Shown: positions 1 through 15,176, counted from the stretch's first letter. The stretch is 64,000 nucleotides of DNA from Myotis daubentonii (GCF_963259705.1 NC_081847.1:69089754-69153753), one strand, 5' to 3'. A program made the numbers and translations. The notes: a model not told the origin generated them from the sequence alone.

Positions 1-963
1 TTCCCTAACTTCTCATCGTGGGTGTGTCACTAGCAGTAACGGTTAATAGTAGTGAGTGAGTGTTAATCTAACGATGTAGTAAGTTAAGTAGGTGAATATA
101 AAAACGTACTCTTTAAGGGTAAGTAAATTGGTTACTAGTGAGTAAACTATTTCGTTTATAGAGAGAATGGGTGGAACTAGTTAAGAACAGTTGTTTCTTG
201 AATTCTTGAAGTCTTATTTATGATAAAGAGTTGCTCTTATGTTGTGTTAAAGGTAGAATCTTTTTCAATTCTGGTGGCTTGAAACATGCAGACCTAATGT
301 TTTACCAGTGAGTTTTTGTTGTTCATCTAAAAAAATTCCTTCTCTCAAGGAATTACGTTAGTTACCTGTCGCTGCATAACAAATCGCTACTTCTCACAGG
401 CTTCTCATCAGTTTGTGTGGGTCAGGCTCAGTGGTCCTTCCTCTGGCCTCAGGCTGCGCGCAGTCCTAGGGTCGGAGTTTCGCCCGAAGGTTTTATAGGG
501 AAGGATCCCCTTCCCCCCTCAGTTCCCAGCTGGCTGTGCCCTGAAGGTCCCCCTTGCTGTGTGGGTCTTCCCCACATGACAGCTCGCTCCACCAAAGCCA
601 GGGGGAGAGCCTGCGAGCAAGATGGACGTTCCCATCTTACGTAGCATCACAGGCATGACACCCACGACCTTCATCGATGAGAAGGTCACCAGGCCAACCA
701 TCTTGGAGTTGGTCGTACTGGCTAAGGTGACAGCAGCAACAGCTTATGTGTGCATGGCTTGTACTGTGGGTTCCACACTGTATGTTTTTGTATGTGGCTT
801 AGTTTTACTCTTAATGACAAATTGATGGGGTGTGAGTACTGTTACCATCCCCATTTCATAGATGAGAAAACTGAGGCCCAGCGAGGTTATGTAACTTGTC
901 TAGGGTCACACAGTTTGTGAGTGGTTGGACGGGGATTTGAAGGGTAGCAGCCAGGATCTAGTC

Positions 964-1180
964 CAGTGATGCCGAACCTTTTGAGCTCGGCGTGTCAGCA
1001 TTTTGAAAAACCCTAACTTAACTCTGGTGCCGTGTCACATACAGAAATTTTTTGATATTTGCAACCATAGTAAAACAAAGACTTATATTTTTGATATTTA
1101 TTTTATGTATTTAAATGCCATTTAACAAAGAAAAATCAACCAAAAAAATGAGTTCGCGTGTCATAGGTTCGCCATCACTG
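964..1180. mobile_element. hAT MITE (CAGTGATGGCGAACCT family), copy 1
   Basis: Inverted ends: CAGTGATGCCGAACCT at the left and AGGTTCGCCATCACTG at the right. The flanks are ATCTAGTC (956-963) and ATCTAGAC (1181-1188), a 7/8-match 8-bp target-site duplication, the hAT hallmark. No coding capacity. The interior matches the copy at 44211-44443, with a small deletion near the right end. Confidence 0.88.
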
Positions 1181-1759
1181 ATCTAGACAGTGGCTTTGAG
1201 CTGGTTTGTGAATTCTCATGCAGCCTGCCAACCACACATGTCTGGTGTCCCCACAAACTGATTGTTCTTGCATGTGGCTGTTTTCAACCAGTCCTATTTA
1301 TTAACACATTGCAGACCAGTACTTTCATTGCTAGCTTTACCCAGTGGCCAGATACGTTTCTATCGAACGAGTACAAAAAACGTTTTACATAAATGTTAAA
1401 GGCACACTTTAAAATTAAATACCCATTGCATTTTGAAGTTATTTGTTACATGTTCTTACAAGCTAATATCGTTTTAAAGAATTCTCGTGATTGGCCACAA
1501 CAAGCCTTAGAACAGAAAGCACAAGAATTCTCATGATCCGTCCACAATGTGTTACGATGCAGTGTAGCTCAAGAGGTAATCAGAATCTAGTCTTGGGATG
1601 ACTTTGTAGTATATCTTCCCCTTTTTGAATAAAACGCATGAATGGTTATAGAGTTCACAGTGGGAAGATTCAAATGTCGGTTATTTTTGGCCATTCTCAA
1701 GATTTTTGTCTTACCCATTCACCTCCTGAACTAGTATTGACTTAATATTTTTATTTAAA

Positions 1760-1986
1760 TTAAATTTTTTTAAAAAAATATATACTTTATTGATTTTTTA
1801 CAGAGAGGAAGGGAGAGAGAGAGTTAGAAACATCAATGGGAGAGAAACATTGATCAGCCGCCTCCTGCACATCTCCTATTGGGGATGTGCCTGCAACCCA
1901 GGTACATGCCCTTGACCGGAATCGAACCTGGGACCCTTGAGTCCGCAGGCCGACGCTCTATCCACTGAGCCAAACCAGTTTCGGCT
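1760..1986 (-). mobile_element. Ves SINE
   Basis: Reverse-oriented tRNA-derived vespertilionid SINE. Read on the - strand it has the tRNA-like head (GGCTCAGTGGATAGAGCGTC, with a B-box-like GGTTCGATTCC), the body with CAGGAGGCGG, a pyrimidine stretch and an A-rich tail. Confidence 0.9.
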
Positions 1987-2336
1987 AAATTAAATTTTAT
2001 TTAAATTGACTTAAAATTAAATTTAACCTCACCAGATACCATTCCTCGTCGATTCCTTTTATCATCAAAGTGTTAAAGACACATAATGGCACCAATCTGA
2101 GAGACTTTGTTCCTAACCCAGTCTGTAGGGTTTCCAGAGAATTGAAAGGGGAGTAATTTTTTCATTACTGATTTGAGAAGATCCTGGAGTTGCCCAAATG
2201 GTCTCTTTTCTGCTTGCAATTAACGCGTGTATCACCTTCCGTTGATTTGGTCCAAACTGTCTATTTACAGATGCGAAAACTGAGGCCTGGATTTGGCTAG
2301 TGGTTTTTACGGAGCCAGTATTGACGGCTCATGCAG

Positions 2337-2517
2337 CCATTAAAAAAAAAAAAGTTTTTATTGGTTTTAGAGAGTGAGGAAGGGAGAGGGATAGAGGGAA
2401 ACATCGATGCATCCATTGGCTGCCTCCTGCACTCCCCCTCCTGGGGATTGAGCCCAAAACCTGGGCATGTGCCCTGACCAGGAGTTGAACCTTTTTGGGT
2501 TCACCAGCCAGGGTTCC
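2337..2517 (-). mobile_element. Ves SINE, diverged
   Basis: Reverse-oriented SINE with an A/T tail at 2340-2352, GAGGAAGGGAGAGGG, and a tRNA-like head ending near 2515. More diverged than its neighbours; the head is partly lost. Confidence 0.8.
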
Positions 2518-3094
2518 CATCGCCAGTTTTATCGTTACCTCCTGCCTCCCCCTTTACTCTTAAGCAAAATTGAGGGATGAACTTTCTGATAGCAGTTTTC
2601 TTCGCTGTTAAGAAAATGGACATGGTGACATGTTTTTGGAGCCAATGAACTTTTCTGTCTCCAGGGTGACCCCGAGTTGAAGACCCAGATTTGTGTGTTT
2701 TGGCAGAAGGGCGCTCTCGATGAACGTAGCGTTCTTGGCTATATTTGGAAGTAAGAGTGAAAGTCCGTCCACAGATTCATGATTTCTTGAGAATGGAATG
2801 TAACCGTGGCGTTCGGAAGGGATTGAATTTCATCCATTTTCTAAAGTTTTCATGTAAAGCAGTTTCGTTCTCATACTGTAACGTGGACGGTGCAGCAGGG
2901 TCAGGAGGCCGGGCACAGCCACGGACCGCGAAGCTGCATAAAGCAGTGTTTTTGCTGGCAGCGTCCCAGTGTGGCCGCAGCAAGCGGGGAGCGCCCCATT
3001 TGGGGGTCAAGTTGGGGTTACTGTTCTGGGGGTTGGCAGGATTTCACAATTACATGCTCATGTGAATTTATTTTTCTGTGAAAACCAGATAAAC

Positions 3095-3310
3095 GGGTAT
3101 TTCTTTATGAACACCTACTCTGTGTGGCAGGGGCTGGACCACAGACTGCACGTGTTTTTCTCTTTAATCCTCGTGCACACTCTACGAGGGGGCCCTGTTC
3201 TTATCCTTGTTGTCTGCATGGGGAAACTGAGGCTGGGAGAGGGTGGGTAGTAAGAGGTAGTGGTGGGTTCAGATCTCGGGCATTAGATACCAGGGCGCTC
3301 TTGGTCCTGC
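3095..3310 (+). repeat. MIR-like relic
   Basis: Contains the typical MIR phrases: TGAACACCTACTCTGTG, TCTTTAATCCTCGTG and GGGGAAACTGAGGC. Old and diverged, no coding content. Confidence 0.6.
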
Positions 3311-3540
3311 GCTGAAGCTGCAAAACACAGGGGAGACTCGGCAGCAGCCAGGCCACGCCCGAGACCGCGTTTGTTCTGCTGTCCGCTCCTCTTTCCCCGG
3401 GTGCTGGAGGGTCAGCCGGCACGTGGGAGGTAGGGGAGATTCATCCTGCAAACACACTTGGCCCTCAGCTTTTCCTGTGGACCTGAGCCGATGTCACACA
3501 CTCGCTGGTGCGCTCATGGGTCCGATAGTTACACAAACTG

Positions 3541-3966
3541 GAGAGGCAACGCCCTAATCGAAGGCATTAAGATAACAAACCAGCCACACCCACACAGTGG
3601 ACTATATTACTGGCCATAAAAAGGCATCAAGTACTGATACACCTTGGGGAGCAGATAAACCTTGAGAAGAGTGTGCTCAGTCCAAGAAGCGGGTCCCAGA
3701 GGACCACACACTGAATAATTCCACGTATGTGAACTCTCTGGATTTAGCTAATCTGAACAGATAGGGAGCAGATTAGTGGTTGTCGGGAGCCTGGGGGGGT
3801 GATGGGCATCTTGGGGGGGGGGGCGGTGAAGGTTAAGGGGGAGTGGAGTTTCTTTTTAGGATAACAAAAAGGTTCTAAAATTGATTGTGGTGATGGATGT
3901 AGAACTCAATATGCTAACAGCCACTGAATTGTACACTGTAAATGGGTGAATTATAGGGCTTTGCAA
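3541..3966 (+). mobile_element. L1 3' fragment (old)
   Basis: Contains phrases characteristic of mammalian L1 ends: a GGCCATAAAAAGGCATCAAG segment, ATTAGTGGTTGTCGGGAGCC, GATGTAGAACTCAATATGCT and TGAATTGTACACTGTAAATG. It is truncated at both ends. A Helitron abuts it at 3970. Confidence 0.75.
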
Positions 3967-3969
3967 TGA

Positions 3970-4242
3970 TCCTATATAATAAGGAGCTAATATGCTAATT
4001 AGACCAAATAGCCAAATGACCTTCCTGACGTCTTTCCTGATGAAGCCAAGGCCAGAGGGAAGCCAGCCTGGGTCTGGGTGCCTGCAGGCAGCTGGAAGGA
4101 AGCAGCCCGGGTCCCAGGCGCCTGTGGGCCGCCCGAGGAAAGCCAGCCCGGGTCCCCTGCCGGTGGCTGGAGGGAAACGGTGTCATCCGCCTGGGAAAGA
4201 AAGGCCTACTCTTGCACGAATTTTCGTGCATCGGGCCTCTCG
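3970..4242 (+). mobile_element. HeliBat-type non-autonomous Helitron
   Basis: Starts TCCTATATAATAAGGAGC and ends with an 8-bp-stem hairpin (TGCACGAA-TT-TTCGTGCA, 4213-4230), then GGGCCTCTCG, where the usual CTAG has become CTCG. It lies between host A (3969) and T (4243), the Helitron target. No Rep/helicase coding. This family is known from vesper bats and is the best single clue to the lineage. Confidence 0.9.
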
Positions 4243-4742
4243 TATCTCAATAAAACGGTTTTGTTTTTTAAAGGGAAAGACTTGAACAACAGCAGCAACA
4301 ACACAAAATATCCCCCACCCCCCCGCCTTGAACCCCTGTGCTGGCTACTCCAAATGCTCCTGGGGCCGTCGACCACTCCAGTGTAGCCTGTGGCCATAGA
4401 AACTAGCTTTATGGTTGTGAACTTGTCCTGGCAGATGGGGCAGGGAACGGGTGGGTGGTCCCAACCCTGGTTTATATCAGGGTCTCTCGCCTCAGCACTA
4501 GTGACCTTTGGACAGGGTCATGCTGTTGTGGGGGCTGTGCTGTGCACTGTAAATGTTTAGGGCGCCTCTGGATTCTACCCACTAGATGCCAGTGTCATCG
4601 TCCCCCCCCCCCCGTGCTCCCTCACCGGTCATGAGTCCCCAGGTGAGACCCGCCGCTTCACGCAGGTGGAGTTGAGAGGTGCCTCATCTAGAAAAGCCTT
4701 GGGGAAGTGATTGCCTGAATGGTTTCTCTCTTTATCTTTCAG

Positions 4743-4823
4743 ATGATGGATGCGATCAAAGGAACGATGACAGAAATATATAATGACCTTTCCAGAAACA
4801 CTACTGGGAGCACAATAGCTGAG
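4743..4823 (+). CDS. ZMYND8: ZMYND8 coding exon: start of C-terminal coiled coil
   Basis: An 81-nt exon (27 codons, phase 0 at both ends). The acceptor is a pyrimidine tract ending in CAG at 4740-4742; the donor is GAG|GTCAGA, a GT donor with poor +3 to +6 positions. The peptide starts MMDAIKGTMTEIYNDLS and ends STIAE, matching the segment of human ZMYND8 before the coiled coil. The initial ATG is internal to the protein, not a start codon. Confidence 0.93.
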
Positions 4824-6495
<1,672 letters not shown>

Positions 6496-6899
6496 TGACT
6501 GTGGAGTTTTGAATATTGCCTGTGCAGCCCAGGCTGGAGACAGAGCTGCCCTGTTGGTCCCTGGGTTAGACGGGCTGCTGTTCCACCTACCATTCTGTGT
6601 AAATATTGGTAATTATTTTTTCCCAGAGGTAGAGCCTCTTTCTTCCAGGCCCTCATGTAATTATCAGTCCCAGGGTCAAGATGCTGCAAACAGACATAGG
6701 CTGTCTTTGTTGGGCAGGCCTGCCCAGCTGTGCCCACCGCTCCCCAGGGATAGAAGCGGGAGTCGCCCCGCAAACTCAGATCCTTATGAGGCCAGCCAGG
6801 GGAGCAGCCCTCCACTCTGTAGCGTGTTACCATCAGGAAGTTGTTGCTTCTTGTTTTTCTAGTCAGGTCAAATAACCTCTCTCTCTTTTTTTGTTTGGT

Positions 6900-7071
6900 C
6901 GTCTTCACCCGGGGATATTTTTCCATTGTTTTTTAGAGAGAGTGGAAAGGAGGGAGAGAGACAGGCAGAGAGAGAGAACGTGTTTGTGAGAAAGTCACAT
7001 CAATTGGTTGCCTCCCACGCGTGCCCGAACGAGGGCCGGGGATAGAGCCTGAAACGGCTCCTTTACCAGGG
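6900..7071 (-). mobile_element. Ves SINE, older truncated copy
   Basis: Begins with the bat-SINE phrase CTTCACCCGGGGATATTTTT, then GAGAGAG tracts and GATTGGTTGCCTCCCA-like sequence (here CAATTGGTTGCCTCCCACGC). It stops within the tRNA-like region, so the head is incomplete. Confidence 0.75.
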
Positions 7072-7321
7072 ATTAATTTTCCTTACTGCTCTGTTTAGGA
7101 GGGGGTCCTTCTTTAACTTCAGGAAGAGGATTTTGAGGAATTGGGGAACCATTTATTTTAATGTACAGGTCTCTCCCAGGTGGATTGCAAATGGACTTAT
7201 TGTCTAAAGTAAAAGTAGAAAAATCTCAGTAGATTGAGCAGTTCCATCGTTGACCTGTTAGCATAATGATCAACCACAGTGCCCTGTCTCCATTGCCGCT
7301 GACCACACCAAAAAGACAGCA

Positions 7322-7500
7322 TGTCTGAGTTCTAGTCACAGCTCTGCCCTTATTAGCTGTGTGCCTCAGTTTTCTCATCTGTGAAAAGGGTATTATAGTA
7401 GTACTTGCCTCATAGGATCAGTATCTGGATTAAATGAGTTAGGATTTCCAAAGTGCTTAGAACGCTCTCGGCATATAGCAGGTGCTGTGTAAGTACTCAG
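7322..7500 (+). repeat. MIR
   Basis: Textbook MIR signature: TTCTAGTCACAGCTCTGCCC, GTGTGCCTCAGTTTTCTCAT, TAAATGAGTTAGGATT and AGCAGGTGCTGTGTAAGTA. It lies within a ZMYND8 intron about 340 bp upstream of the MYND exon. Confidence 0.8.
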
Positions 7501-7738
7501 TAGGAAGAAAGGCTGGTGCTAATGGTAAAGTTCAGAGTGAGTTTAGTGGCAGTTGTTTTGTGGTTTTATATGAAGGCTTCCCACAGAACTACTGTGGTGC
7601 TGCCTTGATTGCTCTATCATTATTGAGATAATGTCCTGTTACTCTCATATATGATGAGGCAAATGTCATGCCGTTGTGACACGCGCCCATTTTACAGATG
7701 AAGACGTTGGGGCTCAGGGAGGGGTGTCACACAGCTAG

Positions 7739-9597
<1,859 letters not shown>

Positions 9598-9758
9598 CTA
9601 CCGCCCCTCAGCAGGAAGCGGATTCCGAGTCCAACACAGAAACACTAAACAAGTCCTCCCAGGGGTCCTCCTCCAGCACACAGGCCGCCCCTTCAGACAC
9701 AGCCAGCGCCTCGAAAGAGAAGGAGACGTCTGCTGAGAAGAGCAAGGACAGCGGCTCG
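9598..9758 (+). CDS. ZMYND8: ZMYND8 coding exon: Ser/Thr-rich tail
   Basis: A 161-nt exon from CACCCCCAG|CT to GGCTCG|GTGAGC. It begins ATAPQQEADSESNTETLNKS and ends AEKSKDSGS. The composition is Ser, Thr, Glu and Lys, typical of a disordered nuclear tail after the MYND finger. It aligns with the human tail with only a few substitutions (remembered comparison). The exon enters with two bases completing Ala and leaves in phase 0. Confidence 0.94.
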
Positions 9759-10723
9759 GTGAGCACCCGCACGCCATGGGGCGACGCCGATCCCCTGGGC
9801 CAGGAGAGTCTGTCCCCGTCCCCAGGCCTGCCTCCCCCGAAACTCGCCCGTTGCAGTAGATGGTCCGTCTTCAAGGTGGGGCAGTCAGGCTGCGGGGGGG
9901 ATGGGTCTTAGCAGGTGTTAGCAGGTCGCCTTCTCACCGGCGGGCACCGGGCGGGGCAGAGGAGCATGGAGTCCAAGGTGACACTCGAGTGACTCGACAG
10001 CTGCTCCCCTGTCGAGGTTTAGAGCAGCCTTGTCTGGGAGAACTTTCGGTGGTGAGGGGCGTGCTCTGAGTCTGCGCTGCCCAGTCTGCAGCCACGAGCC
10101 ACACGGGGGTGGGAGTTCCTCTGATGCCCATCGTCGCGTGGGACTCGAGGCTGCGGTGGGGCAGTGGGGGCCGCCTCTCTCCCTGCCCCGCGTGGGGAGT
10201 GTCCGACGGATTGTCTGTCAACAGCATTGTAGGTGGCATGTGGGTCATTTTCTACATTTTTGGTCATAATGACTTCACTTCAGTGTGTGTGAGGAGAGAA
10301 ATCAGTCATTGTCCCACCAGTCAGCACCCTTTGATTCCAGTGATATTTCCTCGTGAGAGGTGAATGTGAAATACAAGGGAATTGACACAGTTTTGGAGGA
10401 ATAGACTTCCTCTTTGGAGATGGCAGAGCTCTGGAGGGCTGGCAGGCCACTGGCGGAGGTGCGGAGGCAGCGAGTTCTGGGAGCTGAGGCTGAGGGTTGA
10501 GTCAGGGCCGCCCCGGGGCTGTGGTCCAGCCTGTCGGGCCTGGGGACAGCGCACAGGTGGGGGGCCACCCCCGCTGACCTGCCTCCGCTGCCTGTGTCAC
10601 CGGGCAGAGGGCACAGAGGTGCCCCGGGGGCAGAAATGAGCACCCCCAAGGATCCCTGGACTCCCCTGGGGGCTCCATGGGCCCCGGTGCCGTGAGTCCA
10701 TCTCTCTCTCTTTGTATTTCTAG
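9759..10723 (+). other. ZMYND8 intron
   Basis: GC-rich unique intron sequence. No exon, SINE or conserved motif recognised. Confidence 0.7.
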
Positions 10724-10790
10724 ACCCTCGACCTTTCTGGCTCCAGGGAGACGCCCTCCTCCATTCTCTTAGGCTCCAACCAAGGCTCTG
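10724..10790 (+). CDS. ZMYND8: ZMYND8 coding exon: tail segment TLDLSGSRETPSS
   Basis: A 67-nt exon with acceptor TATTTCTAG and donor CTCTG|GTACGT. It encodes TLDLSGSRETPSSILLGSNQ then GS plus one base. Leaving in phase 1, it joins either the last exon at 16581 (Asp-His-Pro-Arg) or the cassette exon at 14658. It is therefore the 5' partner of the alternative splicing seen in ZMYND8 C-terminal isoforms. Confidence 0.93.
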
Positions 10791-11005
10791 GTACGTTGCC
10801 CCCTGGTGGGTGAATGGCGCGCTCATTCCACGCGGGCAGAGGGGAAGCCATTTCCTTAGAGAGAACTTGAAGGGTTAAGGGATGTCCAACTGCCGTGGAT
10901 CCTTAGGGATCCTTGGGGGTGCCCTGGGCGGGTCAGTGGGGGTGAGGGAGTGGCTGGGCAAGACAGCTGTCAGACACCTCTAAAGTGACCAGTGTTTGCC
11001 TGTAC

Positions 11006-11157
11006 AGTAAGTCCTCACTGAATGTTGCCGATAGGTTGTGCAACGTGAAGCGAAACAATGTTTAACGGAACCGGTGTTATTGTAGGCCAGTGGCTGTAAG
11101 CATCAATCTTGTAATGAAGTGACGCTGAACGAAACGGTGTTATTGAGGACCTGCTGT
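11006..11157. mobile_element. Short DNA-transposon-like relic with inverted ends
   Basis: Left end CAGTAAGTCCTCACTGAATG; the right end read in reverse is CAGCAGGTCCTCAATAACAC. The inverted ends and short non-coding interior indicate a MITE. I cannot name the family. Confidence 0.5.
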
Positions 11158-13269
11158 GTTTACTTCCTGGGGATCCACATAGGACTTCATCTGGACAGGG
11201 GGTTCCGTTGTGGACCTGGGTGGGTAGGAGATGTGCTTGGGGGTCGGGCAGCCCTTCTGCCCCCAGGGAAATGACCACGATAAATGAAGCCGAGGGACAC
11301 GATTCCCAGCACCTGTGTTTGGTGGATGAGGGCACTCGAGCCTCTAGGGAAATGAAGAAAAATTTTAGGTGGATGGATGATCTTTCTGTAAAAACCGTTC
11401 CTCTTGGGAATAAACAAACGGGCAGGCTGCATTGGGAGATTTTCCAAGACTGAATTTTGGTTTTTCTCTTCTGTGAGATTCGAGCTGTCCTCCTTTCTGG
11501 CCCGAGGGTCTTTGTCCTGTACCCTCTACACCTGTTGTGGGTCATTCCAGAAGGCTTCCAAGAAGGTATCTTCACTGAGGACAATTCTGCTTAATTCAAG
11601 GTTTTTCAGCTCTAAGATCTCTCTCTGCTGGATAATTCAAAAATTTTCTCTCCCTTTTGCATATTGAGTGTGTGGCGGATGCAGTGATTTTCATTGTTAG
11701 TGTGGCATGAGCTGGTTTTAGGGAGAATATGAACTTGGCATTGAATGCAGTTGAACCACCTGTTGAAAAAGTAACTCCCCCCCCCCGCTTCCATTCCTGA
11801 TAGAATAGGTGCATTTTGGTGCTAAGATGTCTTTTCTTGATATCTTCTAGTCCTCTTTCTAACACAGAGAGAGCAGACTTTAGACCTGAGCAGCATGGTA
11901 CCCACTTAACAAATTAATACTACAACTTGCTTTTCGCTGTGTTTATTTGTAGAGTTGCCTTCTATATAGGGGCAAGGATTAATGATTTCCTTCCTTGGGT
12001 GGTGCTATAAAAGCGTCCGTTTTATTTAAGTTTAAGAATGAGTTTGAACTTAAAACATGAACTAAGCGGTATGTGGGAGGATTGTGGGTGTGTCAGCATT
12101 GTGCAGGTGGAGCGGGAAAGGCCCACGGTGGAGAAGCGCTGTTTCAGACAGGGGGCGCTGTTGCGGTTGTGCGGCAGCAAAGGGGTGGGGTCCACAGGCT
12201 GATGGGGAGCGGCTGATGCCGAGGTGCGTGGAACCTGCTGGAATGAGCCGGGCGGTAGACAGGACTGTGCTTGGGCACTGCATCGTATCCCCGCTCGGAG
12301 GCGAACGAGGTGTATCCCAGCCCAGGGGTCAGCAGACTCTGTGAAACTTGGGACCACATGTAAATACTTCAAGCTTCTCGGGCGGCATGGGCCCCTGCCG
12401 GGTGGAAGCAGACATAGGTAATATGTCAGTCGGAGAGGATGGCCACGCTCCAGTGAAACTGTTTGGAAAAATAGTCCCTGGGCTGGATCTGGGCCATCAC
12501 TGGCTGACTCCAACCTAAAGCGCACAACCCAAGAGGGTGGAAAGAAGGTTCTGTTTTATAGGAACTAAGTAACCTGCAGGAGAGAGGAGGCAGGACGCTC
12601 TGGTAGATGCTGGTAGACGCTCTGGTAGGTTTGGTCCAGGTGGGTTTTGGGGAGAGCATGATCCCCAGGAGTCTGTGGACTGGGTGGAGTAGCAGGAGGG
12701 GGAGGGACCCCCCCCCCCCCAGTTCTACTTTGGATTCCTGGAGAGTGTGCAGCACTGGACTTTCTGCAGAAGGTTGAGGCGCACAAGACTTGGTTGAGTG
12801 TCTCGGGCGCCAGGCGCAGAGCTAGGGCTGGGAGTTCAGTGGTGAGCAAGACAGACAGTTCCCCTTCGACCTCCTCGTGCGTCTGACTTAGCTTCTGCCA
12901 TCCTTGCTGTTGGGGACAGTGCAGGTGACACCTCGTGGCGGGCAGTGGGCTCACTAGAACGCCGGGGTTTCTGAGCTCTTTCTAGGCATCTGGTACCAGG
13001 ATGGCAGGAGGAGGGAGGAGTCCAGTTGGAAGGGAGAAGGGTTTAGCAGGGCGTCTGAGCTTCCTTGGGGTGGGCATGGGCCTGTTGTCTCTTAATTTAA
13101 CAAGTGTGAATAAAGCATTATGTGCATATAATTAGAGGAAATAAAACCGTACAGGGAGCATCGATGCCCAGTCCCAGCCTCACTGCTGTGTATAATGCGT
13201 GGGGAACTTACCTCCTTATTTGTGACTAATGCCCTTCCCTATGCTTCTGTTTCTGGACTTTATCTTTAG

Positions 13270-13622
13270 AAGTTGCTCCTTGATTTCCAGCTTTAAAAGA
13301 TGAGAGTTAGGCATTCGTGGAATATAATGAACAACACAAACTGATGAACAAAAAACCGAACCAGAGACAAAGCATCGAACAGACTGTCCAACCTATGAGG
13401 GAAGGCCGGGGGCGGGGGGTGAGGGGGTAAGAGATCAAGCAAAGGACTTGCATGCATGCATATGAGTTACATAACCAATGGACACAGACAGTACGGGGGT
13501 AAGGGCATGTGCTGGGGGGTGGGAGCGGCCGGGGAGAGGCCAATGGGGGGAAAAGGAGACTCGTGTAATACTTTAAACAGTGAAGAATCCAAATTTAAAG
13601 AAACAAAAAAGATGAGCGTTAG
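13270..13622 (+). mobile_element. Bat-type L1 3'UTR fragment
   Basis: Contains GGGGTAAGAGATCAAGC, GACTTGCATGCATGCATATG, AACCAATGGACACAGACAG and GTAATACTTTAAACA. It shares this arrangement with the copy at 49442-49700. 5' truncated. Confidence 0.75.
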
Positions 13623-14657
13623 GGTCATAGATGACATCTCTCCCATTTCATCCCAAGTGACTTGTCACTATTTTATGTCTCTGTGAGTCCCCCGGTCAGA
13701 TACAAGTCTTACCCTCTGGTTCCTATTCTGCCAGCTCCAGGCAGTCCTGCTCGGTCCCCTGGCGGCCCGTCTCCTCCCTCACTTCTCCTACCCCGTCCTG
13801 TCCAGACTCCCACCTTCTCCGCTCTGACTCGCCTTCATCGAGGCTGAGGATGGGAGCTGTTCTGTAACTGCAGTTTCTTCTCGCTGGAGGCTGGGCCCGG
13901 TCTGGGGAATTGAAATGCACGGACCTGTGTGTCTGTCACTGGGGCCGTCCCCTTGGTCTCCGCATCCATGTGCTGGGATTACAGTCCCGTTCCTGTGCGG
14001 CCTGCTTTTTCCTGGAGTTCCTGTCTCCCCCTTGGTCGTGTCTCCAATCATTTCCTAACGAGCTCTTCACTGTTCTCAGTTACTCTATGGAGACCCCTTT
14101 CATGCCACTCACTTTTGGCGCTTCGGTTTCCGATGTGATTGGTTGGTGTCCTATCATCGGAGCTGAGAACGTGGCTCCCTTGACAGCGAGTCTGTAGCCC
14201 CGCCCTCAGCCCGCCGCCCCTGTGCACCTCCCTCGCCTCCCTCCTCCCTGCTCTGTGTCCACCGAGCCCTGGATTAGCTACTACCTGCCCTCAGCAGTCG
14301 GCATTGCCTGGTGCCGCCTCCCACCTTGCTGTGGTCTGGCGCCTGTTTCCCTGGCTGAGTTAGGCTGTTGGCAGAGTTCATGGCTCTGAGGATTTTGCTT
14401 TCAAATGTTGAGGACCTGTGGCTTCCAGAGTTGCTTTGATGTCGTGTGTATCTCATTTCAACCTGTAATGCCGTGCCGTGTCCAGCGATCCTGCTTATGG
14501 TCTCGTATGCATTTTGAAAAAGCTTTAGTCTCCTGTGAACCACTAAGTGGAGGAGCAGTGCTAAGAGCAGTGGCCTAACGAGGGCCAGCAATGGTGAGCA
14601 CGTGGGGGTGTGGTCTCGAGCGGATAGACTCTGAGGATGCCTGTGCTATCTCTTCAG

Positions 14658-14728
14658 TTAGCAACAACCTGCCTCTGCCCCAACCGCCACAGACCACCAG
14701 CCGCACCCCACCTAGCCGGCCCAGAAGT
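14658..14728 (+). pseudogene. ZMYND8: ZMYND8 alternative cassette exon, apparently shortened and frame-shifted
   Basis: A 71-nt segment bounded by TCTCTTCAG and a strong donor (AAGT|GTAAGT). Its 3' three-quarters aligns with a remembered human cassette exon that encodes a peptide ending HPNYPAQK and is 84 nt by codon count. The bat segment is 13 nt shorter near its 5' end. In the ancestral frame there is a TAG at about 14714 where human has a Tyr codon. Entered from the exon at 10790, the actual frame reads VSNNLPLPQPPQTTSRTPPS, then RPRS. Inclusion shifts the last exon out of frame. It could be decayed, a poison-type switch, or code for a new C-terminus. The homology rests on memory of the human isoform. 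Confidence 0.6.
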
Positions 14729-15103
14729 GTAAGTATGACCCCGCCCCCCGGAGCCGCCCGGACTCACTCCTGGCGTGCGAAGGCTGGGGTGTGTCCTCTG
14801 CGGTTCTTCTGAGTGATGGGTCTTGCTTTGGCTTGTACTTCTTCGTAACTGGGCCTCTGGTGGCCATGGAAACGGCCAGAGCGTACGGTTTAGCTTCTCG
14901 AGGGGACATCCTCGCTCTTTCCATAAAAGCTCCCAGGTGAACACCGATCCTCCCCTGCAGTGATCGGCCGTACCAGCTAGCGCCGAGTCCCGTCCATGGG
15001 AGGGGGTAGGCCCTACAGGTGCCGTCCCAGCTCAGCCCGCGCCCATTTCTTCTGCTTTCACCCGAGCAGGGGGACTGGATGTGGCGTGACTGCATCGTTG
15101 CAG

Positions 15104-15166
15104 GATTTCCTCACATTTGGAGATGACCAGCCACAGCACTCCCCAAAGCCCTTCCAGAAGAACTGA
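15104..15166 (+). other. Candidate alternative terminal coding segment (unproven)
   Basis: After GTTGCAG the sequence reads DFLTFGDDQPQHSPKPFQKN and a TGA. It is in frame only with the shifted frame of the segment at 14658-14728. An AATAAA follows at 15210-15215, 44 nt after the stop. I recall no ZMYND8 isoform with this peptide, and splicing from the exon at 10790 would give a different short frame. It may be chance. No protein family is recognised. Confidence 0.2.
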
Positions 15167-15176
15167 TGGTATGGGC

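Larger units (their letters stand above)
1..4742 (+). other. ZMYND8 intron (left end of window)
   Basis: No supported exon. It holds a MIR-like relic, a hAT MITE, two Ves SINEs, an L1 tail and a Helitron, each listed separately. The short ORF at 622-825 (MDVPILRSIT...) has no recognisable family and no splice context that I can support. Confidence 0.7.

Noticed and set aside
622..825. 67-residue + strand ORF beginning MDVPILRSITGM
   Set aside because: No family recognised, no splice or promoter context, and it lies in a ZMYND8 intron. Treated as chance.
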